Origin: Corynebacterium suranareeae
GTDB taxonomy: Bacteria; Actinomycetota; Actinomycetes; Mycobacteriales; Mycobacteriaceae
Length of the DNA stretch: 64,000 nucleotides
Direction: 5' to 3'
NCBI RefSeq assembly: GCF_002355155.1
Contig: NZ_AP017369.1
Location: forward strand, 124,001-188,000
Shown here: one piece after another, positions 50,480 through 59,391 of the stretch
Layout: each line of letters opens with the position of its first letter
Numbering within the stretch: the first letter of the stretch is position 1
Made by a program: the position numbers and the translations under genes
The notes under the pieces: generated by a model
Seen by the model: the letters and a program-made list of their open reading frames with translations, nothing else
Told to the model about the DNA's origin: nothing
The model's database searches: none

Positions 50480-51967
50480 TTAGCGGCCTGCGCCCCAGTG
50501 GATGGCTTTGGTTTCTAGGTATTCATCAATGCCCCACGCTCCGTATTCGCGTCCTAAACCAGATGCTTTATAACCGCCGAAGGGGATGCTGGTGTTGGGG
50601 AAGGATCCACCGCCTCCATTGAGTGCCACCTGGCCACTTCTTAATTGCTTGGCGATTTCAAAAGCTCGAGCAGGATCGGCAGTGTTTACGCCGGCGGCGA
50701 GCCCATATGGATTGTCATTTGCCATCGCGATGGCTTCTTCTGTGGTGTCGAAAGCAATGATGACATTGACCGGGCCAAAGATTTCTTCCTGGGCAATGCG
50801 CATGGAATTATCTACGTTGGCAAAGAGCGTGGGTTCAATGAAATAGCCTTTATCTAGCCCCGCGGGCCTTTTTCCACCAGTGATTAAGGTGGCGCCTTCA
50901 TTGATTCCTACAGCAATATAGTCTTCTACGGTTTCACGCTGAGCTGCGGAGATGAGTGGACCCATGTCAGTATCTGCATCATTTGGGTCACCCACCTTGA
51001 TGCTTTCTAAACCGGCTTTTACCCGAGCAATGAGATCGTCTTTGACTGAATTGTGGACGAGGGTACGAGTGAGAAGCGAACATCCTTGTCCAGCCATTTT
51101 TGTCGTTGCTGCAATGACTGCTCCGGCAACAGCATCAAGATTGGCATCTTCGAAAACGATGTTGGGGCTCTTGCCACCCAGCTCTAGAACCACCTTTTTC
51201 AGGGTATCTGCGCCCTGGTGATATACCTCTTTGCCTACGGATTCTGAACCAGTAAAGCTGATGATGTCTACATCTGGGTGGGTGGACAATGCTTTGCCGG
51301 ATTCACGACCACCAGTGATCACATTGAGCACGCCCGGTGGAAGACCAGCCTCTTCGCCGATTTCAGCAAGGATTAAACCTTCAAAAGGCGTGGTGGTGGC
51401 AGGCTTAAGGATAACGCTGCATCCTGCCGCGAGTGCTGGAGCAAGCTTGGTCATGTTGAGCCACAGGGGGAAGTTATAGGCACTGATCAAAAGTGCCACT
51501 CCAAAGGCCTCACGAACTACAACGCCTTGCCCCATTCCTCGGCCAAAATGGTGTGCAGTTGGTGCTTCCCAATTGAAAGAAGACATGGCATCGATTGTTG
51601 ATTGCAGATGTGCAATTGCTCCATCTACCTGGGCAGATTCCGCGAACCCTCGTTCAGAACCACATTCTGCGATATTGAGCTCAATTAGTTCTTCGCGGCG
51701 TTCTTTCATGATGGCGGCAAATTTCTCAAGCACTACTTTGCGCTCTTCAGGCGTGGTTTTTCCCCAGGGGCCACTATCAAAGGCTGCGCGCGCTGCTGCT
51801 ACAGCATTGTTGGAATCTTCAATGCTTGCGTTGGATACGGTACCAATTACTTCTTCGGTGGCGGGATTCTCGACGTCGATCCGCTTATTGTTGTTTGGAC
51901 TAGTCCAGGCGCCATTGATATATAGTCCGGACTCAAGGTTGAGGCTGGTTCGAATGGTTGTGGTCAT
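50480..51967 (-). CDS. Aldehyde dehydrogenase
   Basis: A 495-residue NAD-dependent ALDH. Motifs: SAYNFPLWLNMTKLAPALAAGC, FTGSESVG (cofactor), VVLELGGKSPN (general base Glu) and GQGCSLLTRT (nucleophile Cys). It would oxidise the aldehyde made in the cluster to an acid. The ATG at 51967 gives the normal family N-terminus (YINGAWT); a longer frame overlaps the transporter gene and is rejected. It lies 22 bases after the MHS transporter stop. Confidence 0.9.
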   Translation of the reverse strand: MTTTIRTSLNLESGLYINGAWTSPNNNKRIDVENPATEEVIGTVSNASIEDSNNAVAAARAAFDSGPWGKTTPEERKVVLEKFAAIMKERREELIELNIAECGSERGFAESAQVDGAIAHLQSTIDAMSSFNWEAPTAHHFGRGMGQGVVVREAFGVALLISAYNFPLWLNMTKLAPALAAGCSVILKPATTTPFEGLILAEIGEEAGLPPGVLNVITGGRESGKALSTHPDVDIISFTGSESVGKEVYHQGADTLKKVVLELGGKSPNIVFEDANLDAVAGAVIAATTKMAGQGCSLLTRTLVHNSVKDDLIARVKAGLESIKVGDPNDADTDMGPLISAAQRETVEDYIAVGINEGATLITGGKRPAGLDKGYFIEPTLFANVDNSMRIAQEEIFGPVNVIIAFDTTEEAIAMANDNPYGLAAGVNTADPARAFEIAKQLRSGQVALNGGGGSFPNTSIPFGGYKASGLGREYGAWGIDEYLETKAIHWGAGR

Positions 51968-51989
51968 CAGGTGGTGTGTCCTTTGTTCA

Positions 51990-53348
51990 TTAAGAGGCGG
52001 GAATCGTGGCTTTATCGGGATCCGCGATAGTGGATGCCTCTGCGCGTGTATTTTTGATTCCCAGTTGTTCAAGCGGAGTACGGAAGGTTTCTTTAGCAGT
52101 GAGTGCTGCAAGAACTGCAATGGCAGAGCAGACAGCAGTCATGATGGCTACAGGAATCCAATTGGCAGTATCTTCGCCTTGGAGTGCACGCCCGATGGTG
52201 GGGGAGAAACCAGAAAGCAAAATGCCAATTTGAAGGCCAATGGCCATTCCGGTGTAGCGAATCTTTGCGTTGAACATTTCGGAGAAGAATGCAGGGTAGG
52301 CGCCATCGGCAAAGCTAATGGCCACACCGGTGAGCAAAATCATGCTCACTGCAATCATGAAAACATTTCCAGAGGCAATGGCTGAGAAGAATGGGAAGAT
52401 CAGCAAACCGCTGGAAGCGGCACCAAAGATGAAGACAGGCTTGCGTCCAAATCGATCAGCAGCAAGGCCACACAGTGGACGGGCGAAGATGGAAATGAAC
52501 TGAGAAGCGGTAACAATGGCAACCATGGTGGTGCTGTTGACACCTTGTTGGATAGCGTAGGAAAGTCCAAAGACGGTGGTCACGGTTTGAACGACGGCAA
52601 AGAGATTGCACAGTGCGACGCGAATAACGCCCTGTGGGTTTTCCCGGAATACTGCGATAAATGGTGGTGCCTTTGAGGTTTCTGCGTTTTCAAATGCTTC
52701 TGGCTCATCAAGACTGCGGCGAACCCAAATACCGATGACGAGCACGACTGCGCTCAGCCAGAAAGGAAGACGCCAGCCCCAGGTGTAGAGGATGTCATCT
52801 GGGAGTGCGGTTATTGGAATCATAATGGCATTTGCCATCACCATGCCGATGCCTACTCCTACCAATGAGAAGCTGGAAACAAACGCCCGACGACCTTCGG
52901 GAGCGTGTTCCATGGTGAGGGAACTTGCACCGGCGAGTTCGCCACCAGCAGAAAAGCCCTGGACAAGACGCAAGGTAACCAAAAGGGCAGGAGCAAGAAT
53001 TCCGATGGAGTCATAAGTTGGCAGGCAGCCGATCAAGAAGGTGGCAACGCCCATGAGTGAAATGGTCAGGAGCAGTGCATGCTTTCGCCCCTGGCGATCA
53101 CCAATGTGGCTGATGATGATTGCGCCCAGTGGTCGGGCCAGGTATGCGGCACCAAAGGTGGCGAATGAGGCGAGGACGGCGGCCTCGGAATCGTGAAAAA
53201 AGAGTTTAGGGAAGATGATTGCTGCTGCAGAAGCAAACAGGGCGAAATCATAATATTCCAGTGCCCCGCCCATAACGGATGCAATTGCTGCACGCTTGGG
53301 TTGTTGGCGAGGTGGGCTTTTAGTCGGTGCATGACTTGAATGTGACAC
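51990..53348 (-). CDS. MHS-type MFS transporter (metabolite:H+ symporter)
   Basis: A 452-residue 12-span transporter. The metabolite:proton symporter signature is clear: SVMGGALEYYDFALFASAAAIIFP, ARPLGAIIISHIGDRQGRKHAL and LRLVQGFSAGGELAGA. Such proteins import organic acids, aromatic acids or terpenoids. GTG start at 53348 with AAGGAG eight bases upstream. First gene of the MHS-ALDH-SDR operon. Confidence 0.9.
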   Translation of the reverse strand: MSHSSHAPTKSPPRQQPKRAAIASVMGGALEYYDFALFASAAAIIFPKLFFHDSEAAVLASFATFGAAYLARPLGAIIISHIGDRQGRKHALLLTISLMGVATFLIGCLPTYDSIGILAPALLVTLRLVQGFSAGGELAGASSLTMEHAPEGRRAFVSSFSLVGVGIGMVMANAIMIPITALPDDILYTWGWRLPFWLSAVVLVIGIWVRRSLDEPEAFENAETSKAPPFIAVFRENPQGVIRVALCNLFAVVQTVTTVFGLSYAIQQGVNSTTMVAIVTASQFISIFARPLCGLAADRFGRKPVFIFGAASSGLLIFPFFSAIASGNVFMIAVSMILLTGVAISFADGAYPAFFSEMFNAKIRYTGMAIGLQIGILLSGFSPTIGRALQGEDTANWIPVAIMTAVCSAIAVLAALTAKETFRTPLEQLGIKNTRAEASTIADPDKATIPAS

Positions 53349-53691
53349 TACCTAGCTCCTTGTATGAATTGTTCTATGGCACCTCAAAGTATTGGACATG
53401 TGAACTGTGCAACAGTTTGAAGGACTGTGTCCTAGTTCACCATATGACTTTGCTTGATGCAAGAACTTTTTTAAGCTCACTCGCCGCAAGCGGTCGGCCG
53501 TGGGCGGGATTTAAACATTATTGCCACGTAGGAACACCTTTTAGCACTTTGGGAGTTCGGTAATTTAGAAACAATTAGTTTTTTAGCTTGGGGGTAGTTT
53601 GGGGGTGGTACATTGGTGTCTTAAACGACAAACGCCAAGGGAGGCGTCGAAAAGCTTCGAGACCTACCTTGGCATCTTAGGGTGGAGTTGA
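53349..53691. promoter_or_regulatory. Promoter region of the MHS operon and terminator of the GMC gene
   Basis: No gene in this stretch. Near the MHS start an inverted repeat AGGAC-3-GTCCT (about 53429-53441) and outer GTGAACT/AGTTCAC arms are possible operator parts. At 53634-53673 a hairpin GCCAAGG...CCTTGGC with inner CGAA/TTCG pairs follows the GMC gene on the minus strand and is a likely terminator. Confidence 0.45.
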
Positions 53692-55311
53692 CTAGCCAAC
53701 TGGGCGGATAGCCACCTCTTTTTGTTTGAAGAGCAAAGAATCTTCCAGGATCTTATCGGCAGCGATCCACGCTGCGGCAGAAGTTGGGCCATTGTTGTTA
53801 CCCGAAGGCTGATGCGGGAAAATCGATGCATCAACAACGCGCAAAGAATCAACGCCACGGACTCTCAGGCGATTATCCACCACATCATCCTCATCCGGCC
53901 CAATCGCACACGTGCCCAAGGTGTGGTAGCCAAAGGGGCCAAAGTTGAGTGAATGATGGACAATTTCCTCATCCGTTTGCACCGCCTCACCTGGGTAAAA
54001 CTCCTTGGCTCCGAGGCTTTGCATCTCGGGAGAGTTGAGGATTTCGCGCATTTTGTGCGTGGTTTTAACGATCATCTCCTTGTCATAATTAGTCTCATAA
54101 TAACCAGTGATAATGCGTGGTTTATCGGCCGCGCGCGGACCCGTGATGTGGATGGACCCACGGCTCGTGGGATACATGGGATATCCGCCGATTAGGCCGC
54201 CGGCCTCCTTGCGTGGCTGCATCTTTTCATCATAAGAAATAGCTGTAGCAAAGAGCTGAGTATCCACGCCCTTGGATTCCGGGTTGAGCTTGACCATGGC
54301 GATGGCATCAAAGGAACCTGAGGAAATGACACCTTTTCGGGTAAAGAGATATTTGGCGCCCGCGATTAATTGCTTGAGTGGACTGTTGATCTCATGGTTA
54401 AAACCCAAACCCTCGTTGAGGCTATAAAGCATGGAGATTCCGCGGTGTTCCGACAGATTTTCGCCAACCTTTGGGCTCTCAACAAGAACCTCTACACCTG
54501 CAGCATCAAGCACGTCCCGGCGTCCAATACCGGAACGCTCAAGGATCATGGGTGATTCCAAAGAGCCCGCGCAGATAAGAACTTCACGATCAGCAAGGAA
54601 AGTCTTGAGTTCACCATTAACATCTGCTTCAACCCCGATGGCCGTGGTGCCGGAAAAAACCACTCGAATGACATTGGCATGGTTGATCTTAGTGACATTC
54701 TTGCGCTTTACAGCGGGATTAAGGAATGCCTCGGCAGCACTCCATCGAGTACCCAGTTTTGTGTTGGTAGAGGCATAGGAAGCGCGATCCCCTTCTGCGA
54801 GGTTGGCATCTTCAACTACTTGAGCTCCTTGTGACGCGAGCGCCGCAATGAAAGCATCTCCTAGTTCATCCTTGGTGGATACTGTTTCCACATTCATCTT
54901 GCCCTTCTTCTTGGACAAGGATCCTAATCCGGAACTACGATTTTCAATCTGATCAAGTGCATTCCGGAATGCTGGCCAATTCCAACCTTCATTGCCTAGA
55001 GATTCCCAGTCATATGCAGGTGATTCTCCGGTATTCCAGCCCAATCCATTAACGGTGGTGGAACCGCCGTCAACGACTCCGCGTGGCCACTGTTCTGTGG
55101 TGCCATCACCAAAAGGTTCTGGGTAGTACTTGCGAACATAGGTATCGTTTTGCATGGTAAATACCCAGCCCTTGGGTACGCGGTGCATGGGGTTCCAATC
55201 GGAACCACCGGCTTCAAGAACCAAAATGCTGTGTTCGCCTGATTCGGAGAGGCGATCTGCCAGCACGGATCCGGCGGCGCCGGTGCCAACAATAATGTAG
55301 TCATGTGCCAT
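53692..55311 (-). CDS. GMC-family FAD oxidoreductase
   Basis: A 539-residue glucose-methanol-choline oxidoreductase. FAD motif DYIIVGTGAAGSVLADRLSE at the N-terminus, EAGG, the GMC signature around RGVVDGGSTTVNGLGWN, and SLESPMILERSGIG. The C-terminal active site shows GYHTLGTCAIG and the final HQPSGNNNGPTSAAAW. It oxidises an alcohol to an aldehyde; substrate unknown. It is 61 bases behind the second ALDH gene, so both probably form one unit. Confidence 0.9.
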   Translation of the reverse strand: MAHDYIIVGTGAAGSVLADRLSESGEHSILVLEAGGSDWNPMHRVPKGWVFTMQNDTYVRKYYPEPFGDGTTEQWPRGVVDGGSTTVNGLGWNTGESPAYDWESLGNEGWNWPAFRNALDQIENRSSGLGSLSKKKGKMNVETVSTKDELGDAFIAALASQGAQVVEDANLAEGDRASYASTNTKLGTRWSAAEAFLNPAVKRKNVTKINHANVIRVVFSGTTAIGVEADVNGELKTFLADREVLICAGSLESPMILERSGIGRRDVLDAAGVEVLVESPKVGENLSEHRGISMLYSLNEGLGFNHEINSPLKQLIAGAKYLFTRKGVISSGSFDAIAMVKLNPESKGVDTQLFATAISYDEKMQPRKEAGGLIGGYPMYPTSRGSIHITGPRAADKPRIITGYYETNYDKEMIVKTTHKMREILNSPEMQSLGAKEFYPGEAVQTDEEIVHHSLNFGPFGYHTLGTCAIGPDEDDVVDNRLRVRGVDSLRVVDASIFPHQPSGNNNGPTSAAAWIAADKILEDSLLFKQKEVAIRPVG

Positions 55312-55372
55312 GGTTGCATCCTTAATTTGTGAAAGTGAGGGGGAAGTGAAGGGATGGGATTAAAGCGGAGGT

Positions 55373-56863
55373 TTAGCCTGCGGAAACGCCCCAAATAACG
55401 CTTTTGAACTCGAGGTATTCTTCCAATCCAGCCTCACCGTATTCTCTGCCCAAGCCGCTGTCTTTGTATCCGCCATAGGGGAGGAAGGTATTGGGGAAGG
55501 CACCGCCGCCTCCGTTAACAACCACGCTGCCGGCTCGGATTTGCTTGGCAATTTCATAGGCGCGAACGGGATCCGCAGAACGTACCGCTGCCCACAGACC
55601 GAACTTGCTGTCATTGGCTATGCGCACGGCTTCTTCATCACTATCAAAAGGAATAATCACGTTGACAGGCCCAAAGAACTCTTCTTGAGCAATGGTCATG
55701 GAGTTATCCACATCAACAAAGACTGTTGGCTCCACAAAGAATCCCGTGTCCTGATGTTTTGGGCGTCCGCCACCGATGGCGATGGTCGCGCCCTCATCCA
55801 CGCCTTTTTGAATGAGGGCTTCTACGCGATCGCGCTGGGCCTTAGAGATAAGGGGACCTACGGCGGTGGAGGCATCTGCAGGATTGCCGATGGTCAGTGC
55901 GGAAAATGCCTCTTTGAGCTTTGCCACTAGCTCATCAACGCGGGAGCTATGTACGAGCGTGCGGGTCAATAGCGAGCATCCTTGACCTGCATGAATGGTG
56001 GTATTGGCAATAACATCAGCAACCGCATTATCCAGGTTGGCATCCTCGGTGATGATATTGGCAGATTTGCCGCCGAGCTCCAGCACAACCTTTTTGAGCG
56101 TGGGAGCTGCCTGTTCATAAATAAGCTTGCCCACTGTATCGGAACCTGTGAAACTCACCAGATCAACATCAGGGTTGGTGGAGAGCTCCAGGCTGACTTC
56201 CTTATCGCCGGTGATGATATTAAGAACACCAGCAGGAAGTCCTGCTTCCTCAGCAATTTCCCCAAGAATTAACGCTTCAAGCGGAGTGGTTGATGCTGGC
56301 TTGAGCACCGCGGAGCAGCCGGCCGCAAGCGCGGGCGCCACCTTGACCATTGCGAGGAGGAGCGGGAAATTATAGGCCGAAATCAACGCAGCGACGCCAT
56401 AAGCTTCTCGACGCACAACCCCCTGCCCAATCCCCGCTCCAATATGTGCAGGGCTGGGCTTTTCCCACTGAAAAGTGGGCATGACCCGATCGACCATATC
56501 GCGCAAATGTTCAATGGGAGCACCCACTTGAATAAGCTCGGCAAGCCCGCGGGGTGCACCACCGGAGGTGACATTGATGTCAATGAGCTCTTCTTTTCGA
56601 CGCTCGAGGATGTCCACCATGGTGGATAGCACTGCTCGACGCTCTTGCACGGTGGCATTGGACCACACTCCAGAATCAAAGGCCTTGCGCGCTGCAGCAA
56701 CTGCGCGCCGGGCATCATCCGCAGTTCCATCGGGTACCCGCGCAACCACCTCCTCTGTTGCTGGATTCAACACATCAAGGAAGCCATCTCCACTGCTATC
56801 AACCCAGTGGCCATCGATGAAAATTTGATGGTGGCGAATACGCGTGTCTACTGGTGTGCTCAT
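55373..56863 (-). CDS. Aldehyde dehydrogenase (second copy)
   Basis: A 496-residue ALDH clearly related to the one at 50480-51967: SAYNFPLLLAMVKVAPALAAGC, FTGSDTVG, VVLELGGKSAN and GQGCSLLTRTLVH with the nucleophile Cys. Likely partner of the GMC enzyme: alcohol to aldehyde to acid. It precedes that gene on the same strand. The gene pair probably arose from a cluster-internal duplication or from different substrates in one pathway. Confidence 0.9.
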   Translation of the reverse strand: MSTPVDTRIRHHQIFIDGHWVDSSGDGFLDVLNPATEEVVARVPDGTADDARRAVAAARKAFDSGVWSNATVQERRAVLSTMVDILERRKEELIDINVTSGGAPRGLAELIQVGAPIEHLRDMVDRVMPTFQWEKPSPAHIGAGIGQGVVRREAYGVAALISAYNFPLLLAMVKVAPALAAGCSAVLKPASTTPLEALILGEIAEEAGLPAGVLNIITGDKEVSLELSTNPDVDLVSFTGSDTVGKLIYEQAAPTLKKVVLELGGKSANIITEDANLDNAVADVIANTTIHAGQGCSLLTRTLVHSSRVDELVAKLKEAFSALTIGNPADASTAVGPLISKAQRDRVEALIQKGVDEGATIAIGGGRPKHQDTGFFVEPTVFVDVDNSMTIAQEEFFGPVNVIIPFDSDEEAVRIANDSKFGLWAAVRSADPVRAYEIAKQIRAGSVVVNGGGGAFPNTFLPYGGYKDSGLGREYGEAGLEEYLEFKSVIWGVSAG

Positions 56864-56975
56864 TACCTCTCCTCAGATATAAATATGCTCTGGATCACAA
56901 TAATGAACACGCTAGCCTCCATGGATCTATGTGGGCCAGTGATTCTAAGTTAATTTTCCATGCAAAAACTGCAAT

Positions 56976-57893
56976 CTATGTTGCGTATTCAGACATGATG
57001 CTGGTTTGTTCGTCGGCAAGCCTTTTGAGCTCGTTGATGGCGGATTGAGCAGCAAGCTGGATCGCGCGACCGCGATAGGTGTAAATCGCAATATCGGTTC
57101 CCGGCATGTGCTGGTCAAGGTGTTCAATTTCAAGAGCGGTGATCGAATAACTGGTGGGGGCAGTGGTGGAAACCAGGACTCGATCGCATTTGCGCACGGT
57201 ATCAACCAAAACGCTCAAGTTATCGACCACCGCAACGGGCCGGATGCTACGAGCTTCAGCGCTAAACCCTTCGGATTCAATGGCGGTGACGAAGGAGGAT
57301 CCGGAAATAGCCCCATATTGAGCAATCTCGCTCAGTTGGATTGCATCCTTCTTGAAAGTGAGCGGATGGTTGAGGCGCACAAAGAAATTAGGCTTTGATG
57401 TCATGAGAAAAGTGGAATCAAGATGCTGACGTTGGTATTCAGCACTCGCTTTGATCACCACGAATTCCAGCTCACCATCCGCCAAGAATTTGAGCATCTG
57501 TTCATCATTGCCCGTTTTGATATCAAAGTGAATATCGGGAAATTCCTTGGCAAACCGGGCAAGCAGGGATGGGATAAACATGCTGGCAATCACAGGTCCA
57601 ATGCCAAATTTTACGGTTCCTTGAGTCCCTTTTCCTACCGACTTCATGGTGCGTTCAATGGATTCAGCGGCAAGAACCAGATCCCGAGCATGTTCTAACA
57701 GGTTTTCGCCTGCCGCGGTGAGGCGCGCGCCTCCGCGGTCTCGGTTGAACAGCGTGACTTTGTAGAAACTTTCTAGGGATTGAATGCTTCGGGAAAGTGC
57801 AGATTGGCTGATGTGGAGTTCTTCCGCAGCGCGAATAAAGCTTTTTGTGCGGGCGACGCCCAGAAAATGTTCCAGTTTATTGAGGTCAATCAT
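56976..57893 (-). CDS. LysR-family transcriptional regulator
   Basis: A 305-residue LTTR. Helix-turn-helix: LNKLEHFLGVARTKSFIRAAEELHISQ and SALSRSIQSLE near the N-terminus; the effector domain follows from about residue 90 (GTVKFGIGPVIASMFIPSLL). The ATG at 57893 gives the normal LTTR start; the longer frame overlaps the upstream gene and is rejected. It lies seven bases behind the HtaA-domain gene, and together they diverge from the SDR-P450 operon. A 34-bp inverted repeat in the shared gap is a candidate binding site. Confidence 0.9.
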   Translation of the reverse strand: MIDLNKLEHFLGVARTKSFIRAAEELHISQSALSRSIQSLESFYKVTLFNRDRGGARLTAAGENLLEHARDLVLAAESIERTMKSVGKGTQGTVKFGIGPVIASMFIPSLLARFAKEFPDIHFDIKTGNDEQMLKFLADGELEFVVIKASAEYQRQHLDSTFLMTSKPNFFVRLNHPLTFKKDAIQLSEIAQYGAISGSSFVTAIESEGFSAEARSIRPVAVVDNLSVLVDTVRKCDRVLVSTTAPTSYSITALEIEHLDQHMPGTDIAIYTYRGRAIQLAAQSAINELKRLADEQTSIMSEYAT

Positions 57894-57900
57894 GGGTGGT

Positions 57901-58332
57901 TCAGCCCTCAGAATTGAGGTGGATGGTGAGCGGATCCATGTCTGTCCCTGCTTGATAAACGCCACCGAGCAGTTCCGATCCCATGGTGGTGACCTGGGTG
58001 GAAATGACAATTTCTTCGGGAGTGTGATGGATAACGTGGCCCCGGGCGATCTTCATGCTCCGGCCTTTCACTTGGACAGAAATGACTGCCTTGTCCTGCT
58101 CAAGTGTGACCGTGAGGTGGTGGAATGTGACATCAAGCATTCCGTGGTGGCCGTGTATGGAAATTTCACCAGATGATTCGAATTTGTCCGAAGTGGATGT
58201 GGTGAGTGGAAAGTGAAAGACGTTCTTAGGCGTCAGAATTGCGCCGTTGGATGCGGTGATAGAACCGTCTGGCAATGCGTTTACGTACTGAAGAAAAGAA
58301 TCTTTAATTCCCCAAACAAAATGTTCTGACAT
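57901..58332 (-). CDS. HtaA-domain protein without signal peptide
   Basis: A 143-residue protein that by eye matches the HtaA domain of corynebacterial heme-uptake proteins: FVWGIKDSFLQYVNALPDGS at the N-terminus, then VFHFPLTTSTS, GEISIHGHHGMLDVTFHHL and a final strand pair. In heme proteins the domain is exported and anchored; here there is no signal peptide, no membrane helix and a single domain. His residues are abundant. It is first in a two-gene unit with the LysR regulator. It may bind the hydrophobic substrate or heme for the P450; that is inference. Confidence 0.65.
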   Translation of the reverse strand: MSEHFVWGIKDSFLQYVNALPDGSITASNGAILTPKNVFHFPLTTSTSDKFESSGEISIHGHHGMLDVTFHHLTVTLEQDKAVISVQVKGRSMKIARGHVIHHTPEEIVISTQVTTMGSELLGGVYQAGTDMDPLTIHLNSEG

Positions 58333-58365
58333 GTCATCTCCCGCTGGTCAAAGGTTTGTATGTGC

Positions 58366-58399
58366 CCAATGCATTGAAGATTGAACTTAAATGCATTGG
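58366..58399. promoter_or_regulatory. 34-bp inverted repeat in the HtaA/LysR-SDR divergent region
   Basis: CCAATGCATT (58366-58375), 14-base spacer, AATGCATTGG (58390-58399), a perfect ten-base inverted repeat. It lies between the divergent starts at 58332 and 58512. Symmetry and position fit a regulator operator, most simply for the LysR protein, although LTTR sites are usually shorter T-N11-A palindromes. Confidence 0.6.
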
Positions 58400-58511
58400 A
58401 CGTATTTATAGCATGCGCGTAGCTTTCACTGCAACGGAAAAAGTGATTTAACACACTTAATTTTCCATAAGTTGCACAGATCATGAACTAGCCCATGAAA
58501 GAGAGAAGCCC

Positions 58512-59366
58512 GTGCTAACAGCATTTAATTTTGGCGAAGCCATCGTCATGGTGACCGGAGCCGGCGGAGGAATGGGACGATCCATTGCCGAATCCTTTGC
58601 CGCTCGCGGCGGCACCGTATACGTCACCGATATCGAAGAAAGTGCAGCGCAAGAAACTGCCCAGCTGATCAATGTCGCGGGAGGCCATGCAATCGCCCGT
58701 CAGCTTGATGTCACCGACGCTAATGCGATGGATGCGCTTGCCAATGACATTTTTGAAGCCCACGGCAGGATTGATGCACTCATCAATAACGCTGGAGTAA
58801 CTATGCGTCCATTCCGTGCAATCTGGGATGCATCAGCTCAAGACTTTGAATGGATGATGCGCATCAACTACTTCGGCGTTATCAACGGACTGAGATCCTT
58901 CATCCCCCGCATGCGGGAACAGGGAAGCCGCGCCCATATTGTCAATACTTCTTCCTTCGCAGCAATTGATACCATTCCAGGCCACGGCATGTACACCGCC
59001 TCAAAAGCAGCAGTTGATGGCATTTCCAATGTGCTTCGCGCGGAATTTGAAGATCAGGGCGATGACATTGGCGTGACCATCTTGTACCCAGGCCAAGTAA
59101 CCACCCGGATTGGAACCAGCGAACGCTTACGCGACGCAGCTGAACGCTCTGATGTGCGTGAGGTGAAGGCCTATGAAATGAAAAACCTCAGCAACCCGCA
59201 CAATGAGCCGCTAGCTCCTGAGTTCGTGGGAGACATGGTGATCACCGCCATCGAGCGCAATGCTCCCTTTGTGCTCACCCACCCTGCGCCGACCGACAAC
59301 CTCAAGGCACGCGTCGAAAAGCTCAACTCCGGATATTTCGGCCTACATTCGCAGGCTTCCCACTAA
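58512..59366 (+). CDS. Short-chain dehydrogenase (SDR)
   Basis: A 284-residue classical SDR. Cofactor motif VTGAGGGMGRSIAES, NNAG in ALINNAGVTMRPF, catalytic Ser in VNTSSFAAI and Tyr-xxx-Lys in YTASKAAVDG. GTG start behind AGAGAG. First gene of the plus-strand P450 operon; the P450 starts 25 bases later. It probably oxidises the hydroxylated product or an alcohol substrate. Confidence 0.9.
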   Translation: MLTAFNFGEAIVMVTGAGGGMGRSIAESFAARGGTVYVTDIEESAAQETAQLINVAGGHAIARQLDVTDANAMDALANDIFEAHGRIDALINNAGVTMRPFRAIWDASAQDFEWMMRINYFGVINGLRSFIPRMREQGSRAHIVNTSSFAAIDTIPGHGMYTASKAAVDGISNVLRAEFEDQGDDIGVTILYPGQVTTRIGTSERLRDAAERSDVREVKAYEMKNLSNPHNEPLAPEFVGDMVITAIERNAPFVLTHPAPTDNLKARVEKLNSGYFGLHSQASH

Positions 59367-59391
59367 ACCTACTTTGTGAAAAGGAAAAACC

